Origin: Termitomyces sp. T153
Taxonomy: Eukaryota; Basidiomycota; Agaricomycetes; Agaricales; Lyophyllaceae
Assembly: GCA_018296165.2 (NCBI GenBank)
Contig: JACKQL020000036.1
Span: 434,001-498,000, forward strand
Reading direction: 5' to 3'
Length of the DNA: 64,000 bases
Position numbers and translations under genes: made by a program. A model generated the notes under the pieces. The model was not told the origin of the DNA, made no database searches, and was given only the letters and a program-made list of their open reading frames with translations. This document shows, in pieces, positions 44,044-54,553 of this stretch (position 1 is the first letter of the stretch; each line of letters opens with the position of its first letter).

Positions 44044-45422
44044 ATGTCGATCGCGTCGGGGCGCACGCGTCCACTGGCGCACCGCCTGCTGTTCCCTGCG
44101 CTGGCCGAGGCCCCGCCGCTGGTGGCCGACGCCGCGCTGTCTGCCGAGCTGTACGACGTGCTCGCGCTGGCCCTGCGCGCGTTCGTCGTCCCGTGGTGGG
44201 CCAAGCTCTCCCGCTACGACCGGCAGCTCCTGCCAGCAATCACGCGCATCGCCGCCGCCGCCGTCCACGCCCTCGACGCACGCATCCACGCCGCCCAGCT
44301 CGCCCCGCTCCTCCTCGTCCACGCCCCCGCCCTCCTCGCCCAGCACTACCGCGACTACCGCACCGCACGCGCCAAACTCCACACCTCCTACGCCCCCGCC
44401 GCCTCTCTCCCCCAGCTCTTCCACCAGCTCCAGCCCCACATCGCCGTCTCTCCAGACGGCCGCCTCGACCCCGAGTACTTTCGTCACCTCCTCGACCACA
44501 TCCTCCGCGTCTGTCTCCCGCCCGACGACCATCAGCCCGACACAGAGCGTCTCATCGTCCGCGAGCTCATCCTCAACGTCCTCCTCGACGTCCTCATCCC
44601 CAAGATCACCCAGCCCTGGTTTCTCCACAGGTCCATCCTTGATCTCCTCCACCCCCAGCTGCCACAGCAACACCGTCCTCCCCCTGCAACCAGCTCCACC
44701 ATCATCGTCCTCGTTCTCTCCGCCATCCAAGCCATCTCTGGCGCGTGTCTCGCTCTCATCCACGCCTACAAAAGCACCCTCTCCACCATCAAGCGTGTCA
44801 ACAAGCGCAATCCGTCTCCGTCCCAACACTATGCCGAACCACTGCTGACCACCTTTGCAGAAGTCTTCACCCTCCAAGACCGCACGGCCTCCACAACCCT
44901 CCTCACCACCGCCCGAATCATCACTGACTTTTCATCCTCGTTCCTCGATCGGTCCGTCTCACTTTCCTCCCCTCAAAAACCCCTAACCCTCCCCCAGCCT
45001 CCTCCCGCATCTCCTCGAGTCCCAGCTCTCCCCCGCCTCCATCCTCTCCATCACACGCACAGCAAAGCGCACTCTCTTCCCCACCGGCTACCCCGCTCCG
45101 ACCCCAATCGACCCCACTCCAGAAGAACAGGCCGAGTTTCGCGCACGTCTCGTCGCCTGGCGACCTCGTGGTGCCCTAGGTCTGTGACAACCTCCTCCAG
45201 TACTCTCTCATTAACAACCGTGCCGTAGCAACGTGTCTCCTTCCCCTCCTTCTCGGTCCTGATCCATCAAAGACACTCGACGCCGCGCTTGATCCGCTAA
45301 GCAGCACCCCGTGCAACGTCCATCTCGTGCTCTTTCTTTTGGACCTCGTCGTTCTGGAGCTGTTCCCCGAGCTCGCGCTGTCTGTCGGTAATGGTAATAG
45401 CGACGGCGATAGTGGATCCTGA
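44044..45422 (+). CDS. PXA-domain protein (sorting-nexin-associated), with an apparent frameshift
   Basis: GC-rich gene whose product begins MSIASGRTRPLAHRLLFPAL and carries a PXA domain: LYDVLALALRAFVVPWWAKL, RLDPEYFRHLLDHILRVCLP, DTERLIVRELILNVLLDVLI and PKITQPWFLHRSILDLLHP. PXA domains occur in sorting nexins and related endosomal proteins. An intron near 44951-45000 joins FLDR to LLPHLLESQLSPASILSITR. The C-terminal part (LVAWRPRGAL, then CDNLLQYSLINNRAVATCLL) is conserved, but the two blocks are in different frames. The change occurs around 45175-45185 (GCCCTAGGTCTG) and could be mended by one base fewer. A very short intron is the alternative. It is either a sequence error, a real frameshift or an odd splice. 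Stop at 45420-45422. Confidence 0.75.
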
Positions 45423-45613
45423 AGAACGTTACGACATTGATCATGGAATAACGATTATGAATTTCAACTCTGTTTAGGTCTCCGTATGTACAAGAATCTA
45501 ATAAAGTACAGCGATTGTATGATTACATTGACAAGGTGTGGTGAGTATAGTTAGTGTTAAGTAAGGGGCAAGATTACAATTCCAATAAAAAAATCCGCGT
45601 CCCAAGAGATTGA
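45423..45613. other. Convergent 3' flanks
   Basis: About 190 bp between a plus-strand and a minus-strand gene end. AT-rich, with AATAAAGT-like sequence near 45500. No gene seen. Confidence 0.45.
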
Positions 45614-46318
45614 TTAAATCCGTGCCCGCAGCGAGGCACCCAATCCGGCGCGTACGATTCTGATAATCTCCGGCTAATAATACGAGTCGACTTGTCAGAG
45701 TGCACGATGGATGTAGAGTGACTACTTACGAGGAGGAAAAGCCGGCGTATGAGGCGGTGGAGGCGCTCTTCTGGCTCTTGGGCCAAAGGAGGAGGAGGAG
45801 GAAGGACGGGTGCATTAAGTGGTGCGACGACGGGAGGTGGCGCCTATGTTGATGTCATTAGTGGTTTGTGTGCGTCCAACAAGATACATACAGCCACTGC
45901 ATTGTTCGTGGGTGCAGCTGTGGTGGACGACATCTACTATCAGAGTCAAAAAAAGCACAGGACATCTTCCAAAGGCGTGGGGAGAGACGTACACCCGTTC
46001 GACGATTCACAGATTGTTGAAGAGATCTGTAGAATTCTTCAAATGATTTTTCCTGAAATAGAGTATTGTGAGAAGAGGTCCCGACGTAGAAAAAAAAAAG
46101 CGGGAGGGGAAAAAGGACGAACCTGGCGGGGGATGTAGCCTCGGTGTACGGGAAGGATACGGTTGTAAGGATGGAAGCGTTGCCCCGTACGAGCCTGATA
46201 GGGAGGCAGACAAGACGAGTCGTCCCAATGGTCCGTCCCGTATGGTGGAAGCACAAAGGCGCCGCTGGGGCCCGCATACGGTGGAGGCGGGTCGGACGCG
46301 GTGGAGGGTATAGTCATG
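45614..46318 (-). CDS. Hypothetical proline-rich protein, gene model uncertain
   Basis: Minus-strand exons that look real but are hard to join. The first starts MTIPSTASDPPPPYAGPSG and has LPPYQARTGQRFHPYNR. A middle exon (about 45893-45937) reads MSSTTAAPTNNAVA and splices to APPPVVAPLNAPVLPPPPPL and QEPEERLHRLIRRLFLL, then to PEIIRIVRAGLGASLRARI and stop. The last two joins keep the frame with good splice sites. The middle exon could itself be the start of a short gene of about 70 residues, leaving the MTIPS exon as a separate transcript. No family recognised. Confidence 0.45.
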
Positions 46319-46502
46319 TTGGAAGTAATGGTCACGAAGGAAACGTTTCCTGGCCCTATTTATCCACTTTTTTTTTATTCATAAGTTCGCCGTGTGCTTC
46401 TCAGAAGAAGAGTTTCTTACAATTTTCTGTATAAATTTTGAATGTCAACTTCTCCATAATTCTGAATCAAAACCCCGCTTCTTCTCGCTCGAATAACCCT
46501 CA

Positions 46503-47185
46503 TTAGGAGGCTCTCTTGGAGAGGATCTTGACGCCACCTCTTTCTCTTTCATACTTCCAAAAAGAGAACAGACGCTGCGGGGCGGAAATGAAACTCTCCG
46601 TCCAGCCCGACCGATTGGTATGGTGACATAAGTTTGGAGATCTCAAGCGGAAGCAAATCCCTTGCGAGAGAGTATCGTTCAAAACCGATTTTTTTTTCGT
46701 CTCGTGTTATTTGTGTATGGTGAAAGTCTAGGAGGAACCGTATGAACATACCAGCTGTGAAAATACGTTAACTTGACAACAATACGGCACCGTTTCCCAG
46801 GCTCAGTCATGACTTTTCTGGCTTTAGCAACAACCCCGCCAAATGCACCCGACTTGCGCTGCGAATGCGCCGAAATACGCCTGTTGCTCTCTATATGTAG
46901 CAAGATCGCAGCCAGAACTTGGGATGAATAGGTTCGGCGGTGTTGTCGGAAACGAGGAATCAATGCACATGTCCCTCTGGCTACCAGCGGCTGGTGAAGG
47001 CTTTGGCTCCGCTGAAGGACAACCCCGGACAGTCGAGCACTCTGAGGTAGGCATTGCGAATCGGGACCTGCGTTGCCATGATTTGCTATGGGAAAGGTCT
47101 GGTCTTTGCTCTTGAATGCCGCCATGACTGTGTCTTTGCTCTCGTACTTTGTTTTGGAACAAAGTGCCGAAGGAACGTTCTGCAT
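46503..47185 (-). CDS. Hypothetical orphan gene, two-exon model
   Basis: A minus-strand open frame of about 150 codons starts MQNVPSALCSKTKYESKDTV and reaches KVMTEPGKRCRIVVK. A GT donor there and an AG acceptor about 100 bp later join in frame to SPNLCHHTNRSGWTESFISA and PQRLFSFWKYERERGGVKIL, then stop. Composition is basic with no recognised domain or signal. Another frame over the same DNA is also open, so the coding frame is not certain. Confidence 0.35.
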
Positions 47186-49340
47186 GAGGTCCCGATCCTT
47201 GAGCAGGAATGTCTTTGTGGTCCGTAGTGACCATTACCATGGCTGTTGTTCTCTTGACATTTCGAGTTGAACTTGTTCACAGGCTCTTCTTACCCGGCAC
47301 ACGTCAAATGCACTTCATGTAGAACCTCCATGCTTGTTGTGGTTTTGCTCGATCCTATCCCTCTTCCACTCAGCTTGCATCTATCGAGCGACCAAAAGGT
47401 CGGCGCCCGGCGTCGTCGCCGCCGCCAGCACAGCCAAACGTATCACAAGGTCATGTCACGATCACGTGATCGTTCCATCCGATTTGCCTGAAGGTGAGTC
47501 ACGCAATTCTCGTCCGTCTTGCCTACCACAATGATGAACGCTTCGAAACCATGGCATCTGTACAATAGCCCAGTCAACATAGAAAGATCATGAATCAACA
47601 GAAATGGGTCAACACACCTCAAGAAGTCCAAGACTTGATTAGCAGCATTCAACTGTCCGACAAAGCCGTTCAAGAACAAGAGTTCCAAGATGATCCAGCC
47701 CAATGAATGACAGAACAACTTTCGAGATCTATATCATGATTGTCCAAGACAAGCTTGCATTGTGAGCGCACCACACCGGTCGGTTCCTTTGGGCGCCACA
47801 TCTCTCGTTTCCTGCCCGACGGGCATTCTTGGAGATGATAGAAACGATATTTAAGCTCTGCGTGTCTCCTTCTCATTGAAGAATCTTGTCCGCAACAAAG
47901 TCTGCCTCCAGAGTTTGTCCGTCCAGTAAAAGGAGGAAGCGCCACAAGCCTAGTCTCAAGATGTCCCAGTCTTCAGTGTCATTTGAGCCATGCAGATCTC
48001 GTTGGCGCGTTGCGTGAACATGGATATCTTGATTTTTCATGCATCCGAGTCCCCTTTGAACTGTGGAGTCGCCTGTGCGCATGCTGAAACAGCGAAAGGC
48101 TATGGTTTGTCAAAAACAAGCATCTGAAACAGTAAATTGGTACGTCTCATCTCCTATTGACCTGTCATCTTGAATCAGCTTGGAACGTCTATTCGAATAC
48201 TTACCTCCAAAATTCGCTCGAAAACACGATAGTTCACGGAAGTGAATACACCCGGCTTCGCACTCGCGTTTGGTGGATATCGTTTTGTCTGCAGCGATTC
48301 GGGGTGTAGAGCCATGCTGTCCCTCTATCGATGCAGGGCATTGCCAACCCTCCCCCCTTTTCCAAACGAACGATCCATTTTTTCCACCATAGCAGCAGGT
48401 AACGGTGGTTGATTGTGTGTTGGGCAGGGGGAGTAAGAATGTTCTCCGTTGTTGACGTCCAGTATCGAAAACGCAGCCGAATACATTCGAACTCCTCACA
48501 TTCTCTGAAGTTACCTCGTATGAGGGACAACGAGAGGATATCCGAGTGTCAACCCTATCGTCCAACGTCCCCCCATATTGCAGCGAAGCCTATTGGTGAC
48601 GGACATTTCGAGTCGTGTATCGGGCATGCAATCGAATGGCAGAGGTGTGTGCAACTCTTGTGGAGAAGAAACGGGAGCTTATGATTCGTATGGCAGCGCA
48701 GCTGGCCAGAGTTGGCAAAAGTTGTTTTGTTGGCAATCGAAAGGGAGGTGGGAACTTGGTCACGACGATGACAAAGGGCCACTACCCACAGTATCAGCAG
48801 TGAGCACGTTTATGCCGCTGTGATTTCTACAAACAATAACTATAAGCGAATGGTGCGTATGCTCTAAATTTTCTTCTAGTTTGATTCTGAACGTTCCTTT
48901 TTCAACAGGAAACCCCGTTTGGATCGTTCCATGAGCCGACATTTTTAATTTGTCAGTATCTCTTCGAGACAATTTGAAACAACTGGGGTTATTCTCTCTT
49001 TTTTTTGGTGATTCTATTGACCACTAGACATATCTACAAGGTTGGCTCTTAGTAAACAGAAGGGGGTTTGAGGGAGATAAATTCGGACATATTTGTTTTC
49101 CTATTGCCAGCCCACCCTAGGAAATGCTGTTACGCACTATACTCTCAGGCTGTACATAGAGTTGGACAAAAAAAAATTCTCATCAGTGCAGAAGAAGTTA
49201 TCTAGTGACATGGTCCTGTAATATTTTATTGTAAGCCTGCTGCAGCTTATAACGTCAACGTTCAACTTTGACACCACTGTTCATGGAGCTGTATATCATT
49301 AGAATTCTCACGCTCACGGTCGATTGCGAGGTCAGGCAGA
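47186..49340. other. Gene-poor stretch with orphan open frames
   Basis: Short open frames occur on the minus strand: 47443-47718 (with VLDFLRCVDPFLLIHDLSML), 47873-48082 (DILRLGLWRFLLLLDGQTLE) and 48110-48565 (151 codons). None has a recognised domain, and I could not splice them convincingly into one protein. A 14-bp perfect palindrome (CGATCACGTGATCG) lies at 47459-47472. CpG content is still normal here, unlike the block to the right. This may be a decayed gene or lineage-specific genes. Confidence 0.4.
48110..48565 (-). CDS. Uncharacterised 151-codon open frame
   Basis: Starts MDDRVDTRISSRCPSYEVTS and ends YQFTVSDACF. Rich in Cys, Arg and Ser, with no recognised domain. It is long for a chance frame in this composition, but there is no supporting homology, so it is offered only as a candidate. 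Confidence 0.22.
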   Translation of the reverse strand: MDDRVDTRISSRCPSYEVTSENVRSSNVFGCVFDTGRQQRRTFLLPLPNTQSTTVTCCYGGKNGSFVWKRGEGWQCPASIEGQHGSTPRIAADKTISTKRECEAGCIHFRELSCFRANFGGKYSNRRSKLIQDDRSIGDETYQFTVSDACF

Positions 49341-49479
49341 AGGATAGTGAATTTATTCCATTATTTGCAGTGTAGTCATGGTTCTTGAGAGGATCACACT
49401 TTGTGGCTCACCACTCAGCTGAGATCACTTTCTATTTGACCTTCTGGATGCAGACATATTCCTACATGTGTGCAATAAC

Positions 49480-49686
49480 TTACTGTAACAATCTGCTGAA
49501 ATTAACTTCATAGATTGAAAAGGACATCTTAAGTTTCTGATCAACTAATACATGCTTACACTGGCACACACTAAGTCCGAAGGACCAATGACAAGTACAT
49601 GAGGGCACTTGAAGATTCAGAACCAGATCATGATAAACATTCTCACCACAGTGAAACACTGACCCTTTCATCCAGATCTTGTACAT
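49480..49686 (-). pseudogene. SWIM-type zinc-finger-like fragment, possibly from a transposase
   Basis: The minus strand reads NLQVPSCTCHWSFGLSVCQC followed by KHVLVDQ, a C-x-C...C-x-H pattern like the SWIM zinc finger found in MULE-type transposases and some cellular proteins. The frame is short with no neighbours in frame and lies at the edge of the CpG-poor transposon block. A chance match is possible. Confidence 0.3.
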
Positions 49687-49825
49687 AGCATTAGGACTAT
49701 CCTAGATATGTGTTTCTACTTCCAGCAGCATACTCAGAGAAAGAGAAAATTCTGGTAGAGGCAGACTCAGAGCTCACTTTGCAATGTAAAATCCATCAGG
49801 ACAATGACTCAGAACCTGTCAAGAT

Positions 49826-50056
49826 GATATCATATGCATGTGTGGTGGCTATTGAGATATAGTGGCCACATTCTTATCATATGTGCATGCAGTGGTTGTC
49901 AAGATATACAGCTGTGTTCTTGTCATATGCACATGTAGTGGCTATCAAGATATAGTAGCTGCATTCTTGTCATACACACATGCAGTGGCTATTGAGATAT
50001 AGTGGCTGTGTTCTTGTCATATGTGCAGTGGCTATTGAGATATAGCAGCTGCATTC
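49826..50056. repeat. 47-bp imperfect tandem repeat, about five copies
   Basis: A unit containing GTGGCTATTGAGATATAG, then a CTGCATTCTTGTCATATG-like stretch, recurs with GTGG(C/T)T starts at 49845, 49892, 49938, 49985 and 50028. Spacing is 47, 46, 47 and 43 bp, the last copy being shortened. Most differences between copies are transitions. It is non-coding and CpG-free. Confidence 0.85.
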
Positions 50057-51136
50057 TAGAGAGGAATCAATCATCCATCTAACCATGGCAGAACTATACT
50101 TAGAGCCAGTTTTGCAACATTAGTAGATTCAGCACCATAACTTCTCACTGGTAGTGCATGTGAGGTGGCTATTAAAATTTGAGATATTGTGGGTCCCCAC
50201 TCTGGTCAAAAGATTCAAAGTTTGACACAATATGGCTTGGCATTGACACATTGACATTGCATGTACAGGCCAAGGCAGGATTGAAGTCCAGATTATTGAC
50301 AAGCTGTAGATAAGCCAGAGTATTCTTGACCTGGAAGATGACTGAGAAAAAGCAAAGATTAACAAAAAATGAACTTTAATATGCAAGATTGACATGTTAG
50401 GGCCCCCTGGCACAATTCAGAAAGAGCACCTCCTGACATGTCAAGCAATGATTCATTGATTGATCTTGATGGCAACAAAAAGGACCTCCACAATATGCGA
50501 CGATGGACATGGGAAAGTGGCTGTGCCTATATATGCAACGACTTTTTGGGATTCTGCTGAAGTAAGCCTGACTAATGCTGACCAATTCTTACATAAGAAT
50601 TGCCTTTTAAAGGTGAACACAATACAAGTTGGCTGTTTTTGGCTGTTTGAACATGCTTTCTTGGAAAAAAAATTATAGTAGACAACTTTAATAAATAGAT
50701 ACTATCTTTTGACTATGTGTAAAAGGTGCAAATTAGTCTGCAGGGATGAAAAAGGCCAAACACAATTTAGTGGACACTGTTTTTCATGCCTTGAGTGTTT
50801 TTGGACACAACATGACCAAACAATGGGCATTTCTGAAGTTGTGTAAAGGAGGCCACACGACAAAGTATGTTTGGTCACATCTATTGATTGATTGATGTTG
50901 ACTAACAAGCTTATTAGTAACACCTTAACCACATTGAGCTATTGATACATCAAATATCTCATCATGCAAGTTGACTTAAATGGTTTTTGACTGTTAAATT
51001 GCTTGACAATTGATGTTTCAGGCAACCACCTACTACTCCTGAAAGCCAAAGGCAACAAGCTAGGAATCAAAGGAGACTTGAACAGTTACAAATAGCAGAT
51101 CCTGACAATCATTGAGCAAATAGAAAGAATAGATCT
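50057..51136. other. AT-rich non-coding stretch upstream of the Helitron coding remnant
   Basis: No intact gene. CpG-poor, with short frames only. It may be part of the Helitron 5' region or another decayed repeat. I could not define a 5' terminus. Confidence 0.4.
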
Positions 51137-51295
51137 TTGGAACAGATCAATACTGTGGTTGTCCCACCACTTCAATTGGGGCCTGGGGGTATCAATCAAT
51201 CTATGGGAACTGGGGGTTTGAGACCTATAGCTACTGCTTCTGGCTCTTTGGGAAGACCTATTAGGCAGGCAGTAGCTGCTGATGATCCATTTTTT

Positions 51296-51538
51296 ATGGT
51301 TATTCCAGAAACTGTTTTTCCTGAAGAGTGGGATGCTCCTTTGCAGAATCCCATTCCTAGAGTGGTGCCACCTCTACCTGCTCCTATACAGAGAAGAGGC
51401 AATAGAGTCAATCAGTCTGCTGTTGCTCAAGCTGCTATGGTCATTCCAGAAACAGTTTTGCCAGAAGGTTGGGATGCTCCTTTGCAGAATCCCTTACCTA
51501 GAATGGTGCCACCTTTGCCTGCTCCTGTACATAGAAGG
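51296..51538 (+). repeat. 141-bp tandem duplication in the Helitron N-terminal region
   Basis: Two copies, starting at 51296 and 51437, each encode VIPETV.PE.WDAPLQNP.P and then R.VPPLPAP, differing at a few residues. They are in frame and adjacent, in a Pro/Gln-rich segment followed by a glutamine-rich coiled-coil-like stretch (EEQQRLRQRQQEQALAILQ). Confidence 0.85.
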
Positions 51539-51985
51539 GTCAAGAATGGTCCCTTACCAGAGCTTATAATTGTACCAGCTCCACTTGCTCCCCAAGCACT
51601 GTTAGAAGAGCAACAAAGGCTGAGACAGAGGCAACAAGAGCAGGCACTGGCAATCTTGCAAGAACAACAAAGGCTAAGGCATATTGCTATGGCTACAGAG
51701 TAGGAGAGACAAGAACAAGAGGTACTAGCAGTGTTGCAAGAGCAACAAAGGCTGAGACAAAATCAGGAGAGGCAACAGGCATTGGCTATTCTGAGCCAGG
51801 AAAGGTTGAGGGAGAAAGAAGAGGTCAGTCAAGGACAACTTGAATATGTCACTGGGACTAACAAAGTCTAACAGCATATTGATCTGAACCCTGAACATAG
51901 GCCTTTGAATGCAGTTATGGCTCAAAGGATTTTTCAAGGCTGGGAACAGCAACATGAAGCTGATCTGGAAGAGGATTTTAATGAT

Positions 51986-52291
51986 TTAGGTCCTCAGAAT
52001 GATATACCTTCTGAGGATGACTTGAAATATATTGATCCTGTTCAACAGAGACCTGCAGAGCAATTGGAACCTCCCCTCGATGTGCCATTGGGTCCTCAGG
52101 ATGACATACCTTCTGATGATGACTTGGAATATGTTGATCCTGTTCAACAGAGACCTGCAGAGCAAATAGATCCTCCCTTTGATGTGCCATTAGGTCCTCA
52201 GGATGACATCCCTTCTGATGATGACTTGGATTATATTGATCCTGTTCAACAGAGACCTGCAGAAGACTTGGACCCTGCTCTATCCAACCAT
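51986..52291 (+). repeat. 102-bp tandem repeat, three copies, in the Helitron frame
   Basis: Three adjacent 34-residue units start LGPQ(N/D)DIPS(E/D)DDL and continue with (Y)(I/V)DPVQQRPAE. Unit starts are at 51986, 52088 and 52190. The acidic, proline-rich repeat is coding in the same frame as the flanking Helitron sequence. Its role is unknown. Confidence 0.88.
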
Positions 52292-53525
52292 CCAGCAGGA
52301 CTACAAAATCCTGCTGAACAGCCTCCCCTTGAGCTTCCTATTCCACCACAGCTTGGCCCTATTCAGCCTATTCCAAGAGGAAGGCAACCTTACTTGATTG
52401 AATACCCTTCACACTATCTGGGTTCTATGACTGTCATATGTCCACACTGCCAGGCTCTACATTTTGATGCTGAAAAGCTCACCAAGTCTACTATTTAGAA
52501 TCCAAAGTTTGGCATGTGCTGCTTACAAGGCCAAGTGGATTTGCCCAGGCTTCAAAATGCTCCAGCAGATTTACTGAATCTGCTCCATGGGCATCATCCT
52601 CTCTCTGACACTTTTAAAACATCAATCCATCAATACAATGCAGCCTTTGCATTCACATCTCTGGGATACTATTGACCATGCTATTACCAATGCACCTGGA
52701 CCATATAGCTTTAGGATCAATGGAGAACTACATCATTTGACAGGTACCTTGCTTCCTATAGAAGGCAATCTGCCTGTATATGCACAGCTCTACTTTTACA
52801 ATCACAATCAGCAATTGGCTTTTTGTCAACAGAACAATCTCAAACTTGATCCTCAGATAATGGCCTCTTTGCAGGATATGCTTGCTAGAGTCAATCCCTT
52901 TATTGACCTATACAAGCAGGCCAGGCAGATCATGGGAGAAGTTCCAGAAGGCCAACCACAAAGGCTTTCTGTCAAGCTTACAGCTGATTTTGGAGATCCT
53001 TGATGCTATAATGACCCTAATGAACAAGAGGGAGTTGCAGCTGTAATTCCAGGAGATGGCTCAGAAGAGCAATCAAATGATTGTGATTTAGTCTTGCACT
53101 TGCATAGAGGTCAATTAAAGCAGATCAGTCACTTGCACCCATATTACACTCCATTGCATTATACCATCATCTTTCCCACTGGACAGCCTGGATTTCACAC
53201 CAACATTTACTCTCATTTTGGACCACAGAATTAACAAAGATCAGCAAAGGTCACCTAAACAGCATATTATGCATACAGGCTGTAGCAAAGAACTTTGGAA
53301 TTCAATGCACCATTACTCTGGAGTGGGAGGCTATTTCAACAATATGTTGTGGATGCATGGGCTTCCATTGAACAAAACAAGTTGAATTGGATTCAACACA
53401 ATCAGAAGAAGATCAGAGCTGAAGTCTATCAGGGAGTAGTGGATGCTGCTGCTGGAGATGAACAAGTCACCCCACAAAGCTGATGGGTTATCCTCCCATC
53501 CTCCCATACTGGAAGTGATTGACAG

Positions 53526-54553
53526 ATGCAGCAATTATTCCAGGACTCTATGGCTATCTGCAGACATTTTGGAAAACCTGACCTCTTTGTTACTATGACT
53601 GCCAATTCAAAGTGGTCAGAAATTGAAGAAGCTCTCTTGAAGGAACCTGCAGTCAATGGGAAAAGGCAAACAGCTGCTGATCAACCTGATATTGTTGCCA
53701 GAGTATTTGAACTCAGTAAAAATGCTGTGGTGAAGGAGATCAAGGAAGGTCTCTTTGGCAGCTATGTGGCTTATGTTCATATCATTGAATTCCAAAAGAG
53801 AGGACTTCCACACATGCACATCTTGATCTTTTTCCATAATCATCACATGATCAAGGATGCACCCAATGTGGATTCCATTGTTTCTGCTCAAATTTCAGAT
53901 CCAGTTGCTCAGCCTCAATTGTATCAGGTATTGGCTTTGTTTAAATCCTGGATTCAGTAACTTATCTTTGTTGTTAGGTTGTTACTACCAACATGGTCCA
54001 TGGCCCATGTGGAGCTGCCAAACTCAATGCTAAGTGCATAGTAGATGGCAAATGTTCTAAGAAATACCCAAAGGAATTTCAAGAGCCTACTCAGTATGGA
54101 GATAATGGCTATCCTCAATATGCCAGACCTGACAATGGATGCTTCTTTCAAAAGAATGGTCATTGTTATGATAATTGTGATGTTGTCCTATACAACCCTT
54201 ATCTCTCAGCCAAGTACAAATGTCACATCAATGTGGAGGTCTGTGCTTCAGTGGAAGCCATCAAGTACATTCACAAGTACATCTACAAAGGCCATGATAG
54301 GACAACTTTGGAGATTGCTGGAGAGCAGATGGACCAGAGGGATGAAATTAAGGAACACTTGGATGCCAGATACATCTCTGCACCTGAGGCTTGCTGGCAC
54401 ATCTTTGAATTCAACATGCATGGAGAACATCCTCCTGTATATCAATTACCTGTGTATTTGGAGGGCCAACATGAAGTCTACTTTCAAGATAATGACTCTT
54501 TGGAGATGGTAGCTGCCAGGCCTAATGCAAGCAAGACTGCACTCACTGCTTAG
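53526..54553 (+). pseudogene. Helitron Rep (HUH endonuclease) region, disrupted
   Basis: The Rep nuclease region nicks and joins DNA in rolling-circle transposition. The frame shows FQDSMAICRHFGKPDLFVTM, then the two-His motif in KRGLPHMHILIFF (HMH at about 53811-53819), MVHGPCGAAKLNAKCIVDGK and the two-tyrosine motif KYIHKYIYKG at 54263-54292. ACWHIFEFNMHGEHPPVYQL follows. The first part (53526-53960) and second part (from about 53978) are offset, with a stop at 53958-53960, and a TAG ends the second at 54553 where the family continues LTAWFEANARF-like sequence. Catalytic residues survive, but the frame is broken. Confidence 0.85.

Noticed and set aside
43635..44642. 335-codon plus-strand frame rich in Arg and Pro
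   Set aside because: Out-of-frame shadow across the bidirectional GC-rich island. The PXA frame is the coding one.
43618..44877. 419-codon minus-strand frame with long Glu/Asp/Gly runs
   Set aside because: Antisense shadow of the very GC-rich PXA gene and its divergent neighbour. Composition mirrors the sense codons, with no domain.
47459..47472. CGATCACGTGATCG palindrome as a regulatory site
   Set aside because: A perfect 14-bp palindrome with a CACGTG core, but it lies in a region with no firm gene nearby, so no role can be assigned.
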